Below are positions 46,085-57,700 of a stretch of 64,000 bases of DNA, one piece after another. The position numbers and the translations under genes were made by a program. Position 1 is the stretch's first letter; each line of letters begins with the position of its first letter. The notes under the pieces are model-generated. The model had not been told where the DNA came from. It searched no databases and saw nothing but the letters and a program-made list of their open reading frames with translations. The DNA lies in contig LR746273.1 of assembly GCA_902729315.2 (NCBI GenBank), positions 2,102,001 through 2,166,000 of the forward strand, in the 5' to 3' direction. The stretch is from Spirodela intermedia (taxonomy: Eukaryota; Streptophyta; Magnoliopsida; Alismatales; Araceae).

Positions 46085-46650
46085 TCTGTTGACCCTTCTC
46101 GTGCTGCCGTGGCCAACAGGAGGACGATTCCTTGGGTAACTGTCGTGGTATTGATAATGGAGAGGGACGGAAGAGGGGAATGATATCGGAGAGAGAAGAA
46201 GAACGAGAGGTCGGAGCGGAAATAGAATAATGATGAACGCTAAGTAAACAGTGGTTGATGACGAGAACGTGACGACTTCGGACTACTCCTTCGCGGAAGA
46301 CTCCGTGAGAAGAAAAATCCACCTAAGATCCACAATAACTCGCGGAACTCGGGAACTCTGGAACACAACAAGACTTGTGAACGGTGGTGACAAGGAAAAG
46401 GTGAAACGGGGTCTCTAGAGCGTGAGAGTGAGAGAGAGAGACGACGTGAGTGAGAGGGATGGAAGATGATGATGACCCTTTGAGCGGGTCAGACTCTCAA
46501 GCACCCTTAGAGCGGGTCAGACTCCACGATCTTCCTCCCTGGTTCTTACTCCTTCTCGTCTTATATAGGTGATATTAGATGACGGTTACTCACGATCTGG
46601 AGTAACTTGCCCACGTTTCCCTGAGAAGACGGTTACGTGGAGTTGACCGG
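46085..46650 (-). mobile_element. Possible solo LTR
   Basis: Read on the minus strand it has an LTR-like layout: direct-repeat GGGTC/GACCC motifs, a CTATATAAGAC box (46557-46570), a pyrimidine-rich middle and an end in CAACAG. Similar GACCC-type motifs occur in the 3' LTR of the Ty1-copia element (35050-35190). It interrupts the P450-D flank relative to the copy A flank. No target-site duplication was identified, so this is tentative. Confidence 0.3.
46476..46524. repeat. Two tandem copies of a 28-bp unit
   Basis: 46476-46496 and 46504-46524 match at 20 of 21 positions with a 28-base period; each contains GAGCGGGTCAGACTC. Confidence 0.85.
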
Positions 46651-46679
46651 CTGGTGGGGAACATCCAAGGGTCCTACCA

Positions 46680-47480
46680 GAAAGTCAAAGCTTTCCTCCA
46701 CCGCCACCTGCCGTCGGATCTCTTCAAATCCTTAGCGCATTCAAATCCTACCAACTGCCCGGACCGTAATACAAGACTGCCGGATATTCTAATCCGGCAT
46801 CTTTCTTCATCGCCATTCTTTCCCTCACCACACCGGACCTAAGCCACGATTTCAAGGTATTGGCTTTTAAATCGTTTTATCTGTGCTTTATAAAGCTCAA
46901 TCTTAGCCCTTGTCAATGGGAACCAGTATGAGTGAAATCTTTTTCCTGGGTTTCTGAGTATTTATCTAAACCGCGTGTCGTAAATGGTCTGCACGGGGCA
47001 TGTTTATGGGAAGTAGGTACCTGGTCCAAATAATTTTAAATTTTCAATCTCTTGCTCCATTCAAGTTTGGTACCAACGGATGGATCCGACCCAGCCACCA
47101 TTCAGCAGCTGCATGTGATATAACTAACATATGACGAGTTCTTGATATAATATCAGGGTTTCTAATCCAGTTCAGAAGTGGATAAAATTGGTTTGGATCG
47201 ATCTACTAATAGAGTTTACGGCCTTTAACGATCTTATGATAAGCTTGGAATGAGCTTATGAAAATAATGCGAATGTTTTTACAGCTAGTGGCCTACGCCG
47301 TTATTTGGAATTATTGACTTTTTAATCATCTTATTATTAAAACCAATCTTAGCCCTGTGAATGGGAACCGTTCTGCGTAATGATTTTTAGTTTTATGAAT
47401 ATTTAAGTAAAATGCATCTGGAGAATGGTTTTTAATGAGACATCCATGTGAAGTAATAACCTGGCTCACACAACTTAATT
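46680..47480. repeat. P450-flank dispersed repeat, copies 2 and 3
   Basis: 46684-46980 is like 38457-38760 and 41600-41830. 47160-47480 repeats the theme, with 'gtttttacagctag' and 'aatcttagccc..tgaatgggaacc' elements also seen at 46895-46925 and 39155-39185. Confidence 0.65.
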
Positions 47481-48839
47481 TAAAAAATTCTGTCATTGTC
47501 TCATTTATGGGTCCAATTCATGGATTCAACTCACGCAACCATTCATCAATACCATTTATTGGTCTCTTAGAGGTTAGGCTAAGAATAGTGGAGAAGGGGT
47601 TTGAATCTATTATTTTCAAATTGGTCCTATGAATTTATTCTCTAACTAGTTTTATAATCTTAGTCTATGTAGAACAATGGATTTGACAAGACACCAATTG
47701 TATGTGGTTTGGTCATCGCAGTATCTATTACGCATTAATACGGCTGATTTTCAAGCATCAGTAACCTTTCACAACACGTATGTAACCTAGATTTCTAGGT
47801 CCTAGCAACCTCTTAATCCGTTGCAGACACACCACATGTCCCAACCCAAAGCTACCTGGTGATCAATAAACACTCAATTTTAACCTTCTTGATGCTTGAT
47901 TTGATTTATCGTATGGAAGAAGATGCAAGGGCACTGGAGAAACCATGAAAACCTCATTGAACGGTGACTCTTAGCTGAAGATTCTTCGAGGAAGTAAGTT
48001 GGACTGGTGAGTTATCTCATCAATGAGGAGGAAACCCAACTTCTGATAATCTACAATAACATCTCCCACAGGAGTTAGGGAGAAAGAGGAGAAATAGTGA
48101 AACCGTCCTAATAGGTCGAATAAGCTACTTCATATATTTTGGGTCAATTGCGTGGACCCGTCCCTTGACGTTTCGGCCGCGTCCTTGTTTGGGCCTCAAC
48201 GGCTCTTTGGGCTGCGTCCTAATAGTTCTTCGCTCTTTGGGTTACACTCTCGTTTTGGTCCTAACACCTCTTTAGATTTGGGCTGCAGTGTCTTGGCCCA
48301 TAACGTTTCATCCCCTATTGGGCGACGCTAATTCCGGGTCGAGTTTTTGGGCCAGATAACCCACTTAACAAATCGAGCCATTTAAGGCTCATCGGTCTCA
48401 TATTACTGGTCCAAGCCTTTAGGCCCAATCAGGCTGTGCCTTAGCGGGCCGCCTGTGAACCTTACTTGGTTGTGTCTAAAAGAGTAACTACAGAAAAATA
48501 TATACTCCAACATTATAAAGCTAATACAAAATTAAACATGTATGTTTCAGCAATCCGATCATAATTTTTGAATTTATTTTCTTTCACCTCTTTAAGGATT
48601 AGATTCACATCTGAATAAGCCACTTAACTCTTTCCACTCAAATATCGCTTTATTCATACTGAAAATATAGGGATTCATCTGTATGCTTAAATCAGTCCAC
48701 AAGGCATATTCAGTTTTTAATTTCATGATTCTATTCCAGGTGAATTGACTAACTTATCCTTCCACATAATCAAAACCAATGCAATCCAATAAAGTCAATT
48801 AAGATTTTTTATACAGGCTATATCAAGCATTAGAACCTA

Positions 48840-48995
48840 TATCAGAAGTGAATAAACTTGCTTCGGATATATCTACAGGCATTATAACCTCTAATGATTT
48901 TACTTCAAGCTTGGAATGATCTCAGGAAATTAATGTGAACGTTTTTACAACTAGCGGTTGACGTTACCCTACATTTAGATCCCATTGTGACATCC
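48840..48995. repeat. P450-flank dispersed repeat, copy 4
   Basis: Similar to 38905-39085 and 47160-47305; includes the 'aacgtttttacaactagcggt' segment followed by 'ttagatccc.ttgtgacatccct'. Confidence 0.6.
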
Positions 48996-50545
48996 CTTGT
49001 AGAGAGGAATAAGGTCCCAAACGTTGGACCTTGTTACTCGCATGAGGTCATGCAGTTGCATTCGTGAGCGCTCGCATGTTGGCACTAGTGTGGCACGCCA
49101 TAAGCATAGACGCACACAAGGGGTACACGTTGGCACCGTGCTGTACAAAGCACAAGAAGTTATGTGTGGCTAAGGTGGACGCCACCACCGAGACGAAGTG
49201 AGGTTCACAGGAGGTACCCAGAAGCCTTAGAGCTGCTACAAGCATAGATGTATGCAAGAGGTGTGCACTAGCACAGTATAACACATATTGGTATGGCATA
49301 TCATGTACATTGGAAAAAAGAGGTTCACATGATTTGGGCAAACATTCCCACTAAAAGCCAGCATTGTCTAGATAAGGTTATTGTGAACCTCTTAGACCAC
49401 ATCGAGATCAATGAAATTAGGTGGTACGGTATAGCACTTGCGAAGTAAAGGAGGCTCATGCACACACAATTGTGGTTTAGGCAAAAAATATTGCTATGAT
49501 ATAGCAAGGTTCAGGGAGAGTTATGTGAACCTGAGAGCCCATTTGGCATAATACAGCTTGATGCAGCGCAACAACACAATAAAACATGACGTTTCTTGAT
49601 GTAGCATGAGTTGCAACGACACTACATGAGCTAGATAGTGCACTAAAGAAACATGCAACGTGAGCACGTAGTTAACAGCAACCGCTGCATATGTGGATGT
49701 GGGTGTAACCCTCGTCATGAGTTGGAGCTAGACAAGTACATCAACCACTAAGATGACTAGTACTACCTTATAAATGTTTACAGTACTTATGAGAGGTTGT
49801 CTTCATAATTTTGCGTCCTCTTGAGTCGCCTTCTGCATGTGAGAGAGAAAGGGTAAGGGCTAGATGCCCCCCTGCGATACCCTCTGTCAGGTAATGGTTC
49901 TTGAAGTAATCAGTTTGGTGGATTTTCCTAGCTTTTTCAGAAAATTTAGTGACTATCTAGCAGATTCTTCCATCATTGTCTTCACGGATCTCGGGGATGT
50001 GGGCTTCCCCATCTACTTCGGGGATTTTCTGCCAGCAGGCGCCGTAACCGGGGTCCGCTCTGAAATCCGTCCAATCTCTGGCCTCTGTTTGATCACAGCT
50101 GAAGACCACCACTCCCGGAACCGATCCCCTGTCGTCCATCAGAAGTTTTCTGCAAGCACCGTCCATGGCGACCACCATGACCCGACGCCGTCCTATCAAC
50201 CACGAGGAGGCCCGTTCTCCCCTTTCCCCCTCTCTTTTCCAACTCTCGCGAAAGACAGGTGCAGGAATCGAAAGTTTCCCCTGAAAAAACTGTTTAAATC
50301 ATCTTTAAATGGAATGTTGTAGCTTAGATCCGAAGCTATGGAGGAAGAACTGAGCAGCCTTACGGCTCACTCGATAATAAATCAGTGGAGCCCCTGCTCC
50401 TCCCCCTCCGTCCTCCCCCTTCAACTCTGCAACTTGAGTCCGTGTTTCTCCCTGTGTTGGAGTTATGAGGTAGAAATTTCTGATCTGGGTGAGGTGAGGT
50501 GTCGAGGAAGGGTCAAGGATAGGCTGACGCCATTAGAGGAGGACC

Positions 50546-50571
50546 TGCTCTCTCTCTCTCTCTCTCTCCCC
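50546..50571. repeat. (CT)n microsatellite
   Basis: About 11 CT units in GC-rich non-coding DNA about 1 kb upstream of the epimerase gene. Confidence 0.85.
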
Positions 50572-51088
50572 CTCCAAGAGCTCCGCCCCCCGGCAACATC
50601 TGTTGGACGCCTCTGTTCCCAGGTGGCCAGCGCCCTATCCCACCTGCCTCCTCTTCATGGATGGAGGCGCTTCGAGTTGATCCAGCCCCCGAGGTGGGTG
50701 GCTCTTGAATCCGAGAGGACGCACCAGCTGTCGTCATTCATGGCGGAGCACCCTCCGCCTGCCCCTCGTCCAAGATTCCCTTCCTCTCTGCCATTGATGC
50801 ACGTGATGGGTGGGTCGTTAAGAACCCTGAGAGGGGATTAAGAGGGCGGAAAACCAGAACCCTAATCTCGTTTCCGAGGATGAGGGCGTTCCCATCAGTC
50901 CACCACCTAACCAGGAAGATGAGTTGGAGAGTCCAAAGGGAGGGTTTGTTGCGCTTCTTCCCACATCCCACGGGCACCCAACAAACCTAGCAGAGACCCC
51001 CATTCGGGAGGGGTAAATTATCTTTCAGAGGGAGAAAGAGGGAGAGTTTTAAGGGCCTCCGTCGGACCTCCGCACCAGATTTCTATTT

Positions 51089-51096
51089 TTATATAT
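51089..51096 (+). promoter_or_regulatory. Possible TATA box of the epimerase gene
   Basis: TTATATAT in an AT-rich island about 560 bases before the ATG, followed by a long CT-rich stretch that would form the 5' UTR. Inferred from composition and layout. Confidence 0.35.
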
Positions 51097-51652
51097 TTCA
51101 AAAATCTCTCTTCTGGTCTGATTATCCTGTGTCCCTGCCCTCCGAGCAAGATTCGTGTTCGTCCCCTCCCTCCTCCCCCTCCTCTTCCTCCCAGAAAGGG
51201 AGGCGGACCCAGTTCGTCCTCCTGATTTCTCTCCTGACCTTCGGATCTTCATTCTCCCGTCGGCTTCCTCCCTGTTTCAACCCCATTTCTTGCTTCGTCC
51301 TCGGAAAGATCTGACGCGGAGGAAAGGGGGAAGGAAAGCTTCTGGATCGCAGCAGAAGCCCTCGCAAGCTATCCCTTCACAGATTCCCTCGCCTCCTCTT
51401 CTGCTCATATTTCCGTGGGGAGAGAAGGAGAGCATCGAGGAGTGTGGATTACTATAATGCAGTAGGTAGATTGGAGGAAGAGGAAGGTAGAGGGAGAGAG
51501 AGAGAGGTGGAGTCTTTTTCCAAAAACCCTAATTTGGCAAGGAAAGGGAGGAAGACGAAAAGGGGGGAGGAGGTGGGAGAAGAAGGGGATTTTTTTGTCT
51601 TCTGATCTGCTAGCAAGACTGAATGGCGTCAGAGAACAATTGAAAGGGCTAC

Positions 51653-53059
51653 ATGCCGCAGCTGAAGACGACGGCGATATCCTCATTACACCTGCACGGC
51701 GGCGGCGGCGGCGGCGGTTGCGACGGAGTCCTCCCCTCGACGCCGGGCAAGTTCAAGATGGACAAGACTCCATTCCACCACCACTACAACCACAACAACC
51801 GCCTTCTCCTCCGATACCCTCTGCCCAAGTTCGTCGTCCTCTCCCTCTTCCTCGTCGTCGGCCTCTTCCTCTTCTTCCACTTCTCCCCCGTCTCCCCCTC
51901 CTATTCCTCCTCCGCCGCCCGGATTGACCGCCGCTCCCTGCGCACCGCCTCCTGGGGCGGCGCCGCCTGGGAGAAGCGCGTCCGCTCCTCCGCCCGCATC
52001 CGTCAATCCTCCCGTTCCGGCCGCCGCGGCATCTCAGTGCTCGTGACCGGCGCCGCCGGCTTCGTCGGCTCCCACGTCGCCGGAGCCCTCAAGCGCCGCG
52101 GCGACGGCGTCCTCGGGCTCGACAACTTCAACGACTACTACGAGCCTTCCCTCAAGCGGGCTCGCCAGCTGCAACTGGAGAACGCCGGCGTCTTCGTCGT
52201 CGAGGGGGACATCAACGATGGTGCCCTCCTCCGCAAGCTCTTCGACGTCGTCCCCTTCACCCACGTAATGCACCTCGCCGCTCAGGCCGGCGTCCGCTAC
52301 GCCATGCGGAACCCGTCCTCCTACGTCCACTCCAACGTCGCCGGCCTCGTCTCGGTGCTCGAGGCGGCCAAGTCCGCCGCCCCCCAGCCCGCCGTCGTCT
52401 GGGCCTCCTCCTCCTCCGTCTACGGCCTCAATTCCAAGGTCCCCTTTTCAGAATCTGACCGCACGGACCGACCCGCCAGCCTCTACGCCGCCACCAAGAA
52501 GGCCGGCGAGGAGATCGCCCACGTCTACAATCACATCTACGGCCTCTCCATCACCGGGCTCCGCTTCTTCACTGTGTACGGCCCCTGGGGCCGCCCGGAC
52601 ATGGCCTACTTCTTCTTCACCAAGGACATCCTCCGCGGGAAATCCATCTCCATCTTCGAGGGCCCTGACCACGCCACCGTCGCGAGGGACTTCACCTTCA
52701 TCGACGACATCGTTGATGGGTGCATAGCGGCGCTCGACACCGCCGGGAAGAGCACCGGCACCGGCGGCAAGAAGCGGGGGCCCGCCCAGCTCCGCGTCTT
52801 CAACCTCGGCAACACCTCTCCGGTCCCCGTCTCTGAGCTCGTCCGCATCCTCGAGAAGCTGCTGAAGAAGAAGGCCGTGAAGAAGATCGTCAAGATGCCG
52901 CGGAACGGCGATGTACCGTTCACCCACGCCAATGTCAGCCTCGCCCAGAGAGAGCTCGGCTACCGCCCCGCCACTGACCTGCAAACCGGCCTCAAGCGAT
53001 TCGTGAAGTGGTATCTCGAGTATTATTCCCCCGGCGTCAAGAAGATCGGCAGCATCTGA
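51653..53059 (+). CDS. GAE: UDP-glucuronate 4-epimerase (GAE)
   Basis: Intronless 468-residue type II membrane enzyme that converts UDP-glucuronate to UDP-galacturonate in the Golgi, supplying galacturonate for pectin. The cytosolic tail has a Gly run, the LPSTPGKFK motif typical of GAEs, and a His/Asn-rich patch (42-49). One transmembrane helix spans 59-77 (KFVVLSLFLVVGLFLFF), followed by a stem. The short-chain dehydrogenase/reductase catalytic domain begins at about 126: TGAAGFVG binds NAD (132-139), GVLGLDNFNDYYEPSLK follows, ASSSSVYG holds the catalytic Ser, and YAATK supplies Tyr278 and Lys282. GLRFFTVYGPWGRPDMAYF and ARDFTFIDDIV are further family blocks. The start is chosen because LPSTPGK lies just inside it, as in other GAEs. 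Third-position GC is extreme. It is convergent with the Tpt1 gene. Confidence 0.96.
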   Translation: MPQLKTTAISSLHLHGGGGGGGCDGVLPSTPGKFKMDKTPFHHHYNHNNRLLLRYPLPKFVVLSLFLVVGLFLFFHFSPVSPSYSSSAARIDRRSLRTASWGGAAWEKRVRSSARIRQSSRSGRRGISVLVTGAAGFVGSHVAGALKRRGDGVLGLDNFNDYYEPSLKRARQLQLENAGVFVVEGDINDGALLRKLFDVVPFTHVMHLAAQAGVRYAMRNPSSYVHSNVAGLVSVLEAAKSAAPQPAVVWASSSSVYGLNSKVPFSESDRTDRPASLYAATKKAGEEIAHVYNHIYGLSITGLRFFTVYGPWGRPDMAYFFFTKDILRGKSISIFEGPDHATVARDFTFIDDIVDGCIAALDTAGKSTGTGGKKRGPAQLRVFNLGNTSPVPVSELVRILEKLLKKKAVKKIVKMPRNGDVPFTHANVSLAQRELGYRPATDLQTGLKRFVKWYLEYYSPGVKKIGSI

Positions 53060-54721
53060 TCCTTGATCGTCGCGACGGTGTTGACGGCCGTCGTCGGAGC
53101 TGCTGCCGCACGACAGGGCCCCCTCCATCTTTAGATCGTCTTCCTCCCGCCCTCTTCTTCCAGTGTTGGAATTCGTTTGTTCAGATTCTTCCTGTATCAC
53201 TGATATTTTTGCTGTGATTCTTTCCTCTGATCGCTCACGGGTCCTTTGCTCCTTCCGAACCTCCAATTGCTTCCTATTACGAGTAGATCGGGGAAGAACG
53301 GGAGGCAACTTTGGTCCTGCGACGAGATTGTCTTTCATGCACTGCAGAGGCTGGTTATTTCTTGACCTGTTCCAGGTAAACAAGTTGAGTGCTTCACCCG
53401 TTTTCCCTTCTCCTCTCCATCGCCGTCACCTGTCATCCAGCGTCTTCACGATCGATGGGCTCCTCCATTGCTGCCCCATTGTAGTGAAGACGACGGTTTC
53501 ATGTGTTGATGCTCTGACATTAGGGTCTTTCATGGAGCCCTGTCTGGTTCATAAGCTTTGCGATCTCTTGCATTCAGCCCATTTTCGAAACACCCCTGAA
53601 TGTAGTGAATAATTGCCCAGAGACTTCCGTTCCAGAGGATTTGGTCAACGCAAGGAGTGAATGAATATCTCAATCATATGGTCCTGTAAATTCCGCAATT
53701 TAACACCTTTCTTATGCTCCAGAAGCACTTGTGCTTCTGTTCTTAGGTCAGAGTTTCGGCTGTGTATCTTTGAATGGTTGTGCGTTAGGGCATCCAAATT
53801 GATGTTTTCAATTCACGACAGCATACGTTGACTAGCCTCCTCCATTTGATCAGAGTGAATGGGTGATGGTCTGAAGGGTGGAGCCCCCCAAAGTCAATCT
53901 CCCCCAAAAACAGAATGGATCCTATCTCAATGACTTCCAGCGTTGACCTTTTTTTTGCAGGGCGCCAGGTGATGGGGGATCTTCTTTGAGTGGATTCTCA
54001 TACCCACTTGCCTAATATTATCCCTCCCCTTGGAGTGGCGGATCCGATTCCATGTACCTGATTTTTGGCTACATCAAAAAGGCATCCACCGTGCGATCCA
54101 GCTGTTCTTGATTCCTGCCTCCGAATCCGATTCTCCCCATTCCATCTGGCTATTTTCCAGAACCTTGTGAACAACGAATCAGCTGATACATGCGATCTTG
54201 AACTTTCAAATGCAAAGAAAATATGTATTATATATTATAAACTCGTAATAGCTGTCAGAATCTTGAGACCCGGGAATAGAATATAGCGTAATGCGCAATC
54301 ATCCCATGTGCAAGGGGAACCCAGTTGACTTACGGTCAAATTGGGGTCATCTCTACAGTTGACTTATTTTAATGTACTTTTTCAACTGGAGACGGGCCTG
54401 ATTTCCGACCCACACCCCCACCTTCAAGTCAACAAGGCCAACTCTAACGAATCTCTAGTCACTGTGAAGTCAACTGAATGGTACTCGATGTTGTGCCCAG
54501 ATGATGTGTGGAAGTCCTGCGAAACGGCTCATAAGAGGGGGATTATTTGATGAAAAATCATGGTGTCTAGTGGGCTTTCTCACGATGAATTGTGAAAGAA
54601 CTTACAGCCACGGGTTGAGAAGATGGATGGTCACAGAGAAATGCTCGAATCAGAGTTTGAGAAATATCAATGGGGAATCATCCGAGTTTGATGAGCAATC
54701 GTTCATACCGTCTGACTGGAA
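53060..54721. other. Convergent 3' intergenic region between GAE and Tpt1
   Basis: Probable 3' UTRs of both genes meet here. The plus strand keeps pyrimidine-rich, T-rich sequence to about 53600. Short open frames such as 53163-53612 lack any recognisable domain and are taken as UTR. Confidence 0.5.
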
Positions 54722-57700
54722 TCAGAGGCATCTGAAAGGTATGGGCTCTCTCCCAGGCCAAGTTTCTATCTTCTCGAAGAACTTGGCCGGCACCACTCCA
54801 TCGAAGCCCTCGGTCAATATCACTTTGTTGTCCGATATGTAAAGCTTCATTCCCTCTAAAAGAAGATGAAGAAGACGAATGATGCAAGTAGTTGATGAGC
54901 ATGCTGTTAAAGGGAGGTGAAATTAAAAATTCACTGTTGTAGAACAACCAAGATCAGGTTTTCCATCTTTTGAAAGAAACAAAGGGGTTCAATCTCATTC
55001 CATAAATGGAAACGATATTAAATGAGAGAGTGAAATGATGTCGGGGATCCCATTCTCTTGTCATAGAATCTACTTACCAACAACAACAAAAAAATCACAT
55101 GCGAAGTTGTATTCCTAAATTAGTCTTATTAGGATATGAAACTAATCAATCTGCCGCAGTGGCTTGTCGGTCAAACCAGCATAAAAAAACTGTGACAATT
55201 ACCTTGTAATGCCTTTTTGACATCCAAAAAGATTAAGGTATTGACATCTCGACGCATACCTGAGGAACACGAAATATAGTACGAAATTATGAATATCAAA
55301 TAACTAGAAGTTGACCAAGAAAAATACAGAGCCAAAGGGAGCCCTGTAGTCCCGAAATGAACAGACAGAAGACAAAAGATAACCTGTTTCCGTATATTTA
55401 GTTGTGTTCCCTAACTTCCAAAATGGAACATATCCAACTGATCATAAGGCAATGCATAAGTTGCCCACTATTGGACCCAAATATCAGATCCCAATGAATT
55501 TTCAGTTGACCCACTATTACGATGATTTTTGAAATGGTAATGATATTGCATCGGATGGTAAAGAATAATAAGTACCCTAAAATTATTTTTTACAAAGATT
55601 ATTTTCAATCGTCTCTTACGTTTAACATCTAGCCAACATAAACTATTATGACAGCAAAATCCAGAATTTTTGACTGCTTAGAACGGAGTTTAACATAACA
55701 AAGAGAATCATTGCAAGCCCAGACTATTCCACCAATTTTTTACCGGCATTATTACAGGCCATCATTGAAGTGGCCTGTCGTATTTTCCACTACCAGAAAT
55801 AGAAGAAGCCTCCTAATTTGGGCCTGTTGGTCGAACACTTCAAAGAAATATCCTCTCTGATCACCCCTGGCCTCTGGAAATTATCCCCATCCTGGATATC
55901 TTAACGATAGCAACATGAAATAAAACCTGAAATAATCTGTTTTTTCTTTGAGGGTGGGAGTACATAACAATCACAATAGGAGGGAAAACACGTAAAAGAA
56001 GAGAGAAGAAAGAAAAACCAGAGAAAGAAAAAAAACAGCGTAATGAGAGAAAAAAAGGCAGCAATAACGAGAAAAATACAGAAAGAAGAAATATCCATAA
56101 AGAACCTCTCCGATTCTAACAAGAAGCTAGGCGAGGAAAAGGGAGAATATGTAGAAGTCATCCGAATTTTTTATCAAATTCACCAGGCAAGCTTGAAGGT
56201 CGTCTCCTATTTTCGAACATGATGACCTTTACAGGCTCTACAGGAGCGACACACTTCAAAATCAAGCATCTAGCAAGCACTGCTAAAAAGTCATAGAGAA
56301 ACCATACCACTAATTACTTCTCCATCTGTCGGCAGCCCACTTGAAAAGTGTACGTGTACCCTAGTCATGCGTTTTAGACCAGACTGCAAGATTGATTCCA
56401 AGTTCCTCTTGTAGGTTCCATGAACACACACTACAATAGAAGATAAGAAATTAACCAATAACCTAGGAAATGCAAAGTTTGGGCACCGGTATCTAAGATG
56501 CACTACCTGGAACTTCATCAGCTGAGATGATAGGTTTCAGTAAGCTTTCTGAGGAAATAGTCTGGTGGGAAAATGAAACCAAAAGATGAAAGACACAGCC
56601 ATTACAAAACAATAAAATTGTAGTAAGCGCTGATAAATTCTGTAGAATAAACGACACCAAATCATGTCTAAGAAATATTGCAACGTTATAAAAAAAATAG
56701 ATGACAAAAAAAGTCAAACAAAAGGATGAGAGGAACGTTTTGTCTTTCTATATAGAGGTCCAAGTTGTATGGTTTTTCGTTTTGAGAGAATAACCTAGAT
56801 TCTGCCATCCGGTTTCCATCTTCCTGTCCAGAAGAACTCACCATATATGCTTTGATATTAACATCAAGTTCTTGAAGCCTGTTCTTCTCTCAGTCATTTT
56901 CTTCTTTAGCATCAACAGACAGATATCAGGTGGATAAATGAGAGATAAGAAAACTGCGTGTGTTGTGTGTCTGTGTTGTGTGCGCGCATGTGTGTGTGTG
57001 CATGTGTGTGTGCAAGTGTAACACAGAGAGAGAGAAAGAGAGAGAGAAAGCAGGAATCAAGGTCTACAAGGACACTAGGAGCTCAGCTTAAAGGTTCAAA
57101 TGTTATGCAGAAAAGTAACCAGCTCAGCTAAATTTCATAGAATTATAAAAAAACATAGTAAAAAATTCCAATCACCGTAATCGTGTGACCCTGATTAGCA
57201 CGAATCAAGAGTTCTCCATTTTCTTCAAAGACGCTAAATCTCTGTTTATTGTCTCTCCTGACAGCCTGAATGCATTTCACAACGTTAGAAACTCTAGCTA
57301 AGTCCGATAAGAAAACGTATTATTGAAAATCAGCAATTAAAATTTCATGACTCCATAAAAATCGATGAAAAAGGAACTAATAGACGGTGTTCATGACCTA
57401 GCCTGATGCCACAAAAACAAGAAAGCACCCTGGATGATTTTCTACAGAGCAAAATGCCCACAGTTAGAAAAAGAAGAAAATTTAGCAAAACGTATTATTG
57501 AAAATCTCCAAATAATTTTTTTGATGAAATGTAGACAACGTGATATAAACTTTCCTCTTGAGAACTCTATGAAAAGTGCACTATTACGGAGTAGAACTAT
57601 GAAAGGTTTTCGGGCTTCAATGTTCATCAAACCCATGCAATATATGTCATAGACATGCACATACATCTCTCATGTCCTCTTTTTTCATTTTTAAATAATT

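Larger units (their letters stand above)
45456..51652. other. Repeat-rich region between P450 copy D and the epimerase gene
   Basis: 45456-45985 aligns with the 3' flank of P450 copy A. 46085-46650 may be a solo LTR. 46680-47480 and 48840-48995 are copies of the P450-flank repeat. 49060-49330 has degenerate internal repetition. 49860-51000 is GC-richer, with open frames lacking any domain. 51085-51652 is the probable promoter and 5' UTR of the epimerase gene, rich in CT. Confidence 0.55.

Noticed and set aside
49864-50841. Two open frames of about 150-170 codons upstream of the epimerase gene
   Set aside because: No domain; one includes translation of a CT microsatellite. They may be part of a promoter or a decayed gene, but this cannot be supported.
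52448-53383. 311-codon minus-strand open frame opposite the epimerase
   Set aside because: Shadow of the GC-rich epimerase coding sequence, running past its stop codon into the 3' UTR.
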